A stretch of 45,400 nucleotides of DNA from Sebaldella sp. S0638 (lineage in GTDB: Bacteria; Fusobacteriota; Fusobacteriia; Fusobacteriales; Leptotrichiaceae): the NCBI RefSeq assembly GCF_024158605.1, contig NZ_JAMZGM010000027.1:1-45400 (forward strand). The letters run 5' to 3'. Position numbers and translations under genes: made by a program. A model generated the notes under the pieces. The model saw only the letters and a list, made by a program, of their open reading frames with translations, ran no database searches and had not been told where the DNA came from. Positions 44,986 to 45,400 of this stretch are shown one piece after another. The stretch's first letter is position 1, and each line of letters starts with the position of its first letter.

Positions 44986-45228
44986 CTGCTTCCCTGCACT
45001 AGTGTAGTAACCACAATATATTCTGTGAAACGATGCCGGATATTTTTTCACTCTGCAAGGAAGAAGATGAAGATGTAGCGGGTCTACATCGACTGATGAT
45101 AACGCCGCAGATGGAAAAATAGACAATGTCGTTTGGCAGAATATATTGTGGTTGCTACACTAATATTAACTGACAGGTTCTATGGGTCAGGTTTTAGCCT
45201 TCTCAACTGCAAGCAGTCCCCCCGCATA
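44986..45228 (-). promoter_or_regulatory. TPP riboswitch 2 (thiD-proximal), split by a foldback element
   Basis: Minus strand. The 5' part (45228-45162) reads GCGGGGGGACTGCTTGCAG, TTGAGA, ACCTGACCCATAGAACCTG, TCAGTTAATATTA. The 3' part (45001-44986) reads GTGCAGGGAAGCAG. These are TPP aptamer elements: TGAGA for CUGAGA, ACCC…GAACCTG, and AGGGAAGC. The 159-bp insertion at 45002-45160 separates them inside the P4/P5 arm. Joined at the TA, the parts align base for base in length with the intact copy. Its terminator is at 44914-44943. Confidence 0.85.
45002..45160. mobile_element. 159-bp foldback MITE inserted in a TPP riboswitch
   Basis: The ends are 24-bp inverted repeats with one mismatch (GTGTAGYAACCACAATATAT at positions 45002-45021 and 45141-45160, plus four more matching bases). 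They are flanked by TA on both sides (45000-45001 and 45161-45162), a TA target duplication as made by Tc1/IS630-type transposases. The arms are each 77 bases with scattered matches (AAACGA, ATTTTT, GATGTAG) around the 5-base centre CGGGT, so the whole element is an imperfect palindrome. No ORF. The relative that mobilised it is not in the window. Confidence 0.82.
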
Positions 45229-45240
45229 ATATTTAATTTT
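45164..45240. repeat. 77-bp direct repeat, copy 1
   Basis: Identical to 45324-45400 over all 77 bases, at a distance of 160 bases. It covers the 5' part of the TPP aptamer and the AT-rich DNA in front of it. Copy 2 runs to the window end, so the true repeat may be longer. Confidence 0.95.
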
Positions 45241-45279
45241 ATTAAAATAAAAAAGGTGCCTCAAAAATATAGAAAGCAC
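45241..45279 (-). terminator. Terminator of the upstream TPP riboswitch
   Basis: Minus strand GTGCTTT pairs with GAGGCAC (two G-U pairs), followed by CTTTTTTATTTT. It lies about 30 bases downstream of the first aptamer and ahead of the second one. Confidence 0.6.
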
Positions 45280-45306
45280 TTAATCAAAAAAATTATAGTT
45301 TTGTAA

Positions 45307-45388
45307 CTGCTTCCCTACTCCAGTATTAACTGACAGGTTCTATGGGTCAGGTTTTAGCCTTCTCAACTGCAAGCAGTCCCCCCGCATA
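45307..45388 (-). promoter_or_regulatory. TPP riboswitch 1 (distal, intact)
   Basis: Minus strand GCGGGGGGACTGCTTGCAG, TTGAGA, ACCTGACCCATAGAACCTG, TCAGTTAATACTGGAGTAGG, GAAGCAG. All aptamer parts are in order: P3 hairpin ACTG-CTTG-CAGT, TGAGA, ACCC…GAACCTG, P5 CAG/CTG and GTAGGGAAGC. TGAGA is preceded by T in place of the more usual C. It controls thiD-thiM-thiE-tenA by transcription termination; the promoter lies beyond the window. Confidence 0.92.
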
Positions 45389-45400
45389 ATATTTAATTTT
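45324..45400. repeat. 77-bp direct repeat, copy 2
   Basis: Identical to 45164-45240. Part of the intact distal TPP riboswitch and its upstream DNA; runs off the window edge. Confidence 0.95.

Overview
The window reads as bacterial chromosome from an AT-rich (roughly one third G+C by eye) member of the Fusobacteriota, most likely the Leptotrichiaceae (a Sebaldella- or Leptotrichia-like organism). This is an inference from codon and base bias, protein flavour and gene content; there is no rRNA gene or other direct taxonomic marker. Almost every gene lies on the minus strand. The only convincing plus-strand genes are a molybdate-type regulator and a small lipoprotein (about 40.2-41.8 kb). I see no tRNA, rRNA, prophage or CRISPR array.

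Layout, left to right. 1-2059 is a degenerate AT-rich stretch: a 59-codon HNH-repeat ORF at the edge, and a strong promoter plus ribosome binding site with no intact gene behind it. 2060-5715 holds a hypothetical protein, a secreted GHL10/DUF187 glycoside-hydrolase-like protein, a YheT-type alpha/beta hydrolase and an EEP-family phosphodiesterase. 6026-10523 holds DUF5713, a Na/Pi cotransporter with a PhoU-like tail, an O-methyltransferase and two paralogous YcxB-like membrane proteins. 10526-16647 is a housekeeping run: tgt, rel, apt, a Nudix hydrolase, a CorC/HlyC-type protein and a CBS-pair protein. 16958-26630 carries ndk, a membrane protein, accB, folD, rex, fmt, a lipoprotein, def, priA and an FtsI-type penicillin-binding protein. 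26639-31776 carries gatB, gatA, gatC, a HAD phosphatase, an RluB-type pseudouridine synthase and scpB. 32194-35979 carries mreB and ftsK. 36993-38109 is the infC-rpmI-rplT operon behind a promoter, a structured leader and an attenuator. 38540-41217 is modA-modB with a divergent HTH-PBP regulator. 41901-44886 is a thiamine salvage operon (thiD-thiM-thiE-tenA).

The most unusual region is the right end. The thi operon is preceded by two tandem TPP riboswitches, each followed by its own intrinsic terminator. The aptamer nearer thiD is split by a 159-bp foldback element with near-perfect 24-bp terminal inverted repeats and a TA target duplication, so it looks like a Tc1/IS630-type MITE. Because the insert is palindromic along its whole length, its RNA could fold into one long hairpin and may leave the aptamer partly intact.

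Many adjacent genes are coupled: stops overlap starts, or the ribosome binding site lies in the last codons of the upstream gene (tgt/ycxB-like, folD/accB, HAD/gatC, scpB/rluB, thiD/thiM, def/lipoprotein). Several starts were moved downstream or assigned to GTG/TTG/ATA codons because of ribosome-binding-site spacing; the reasons are given entry by entry.
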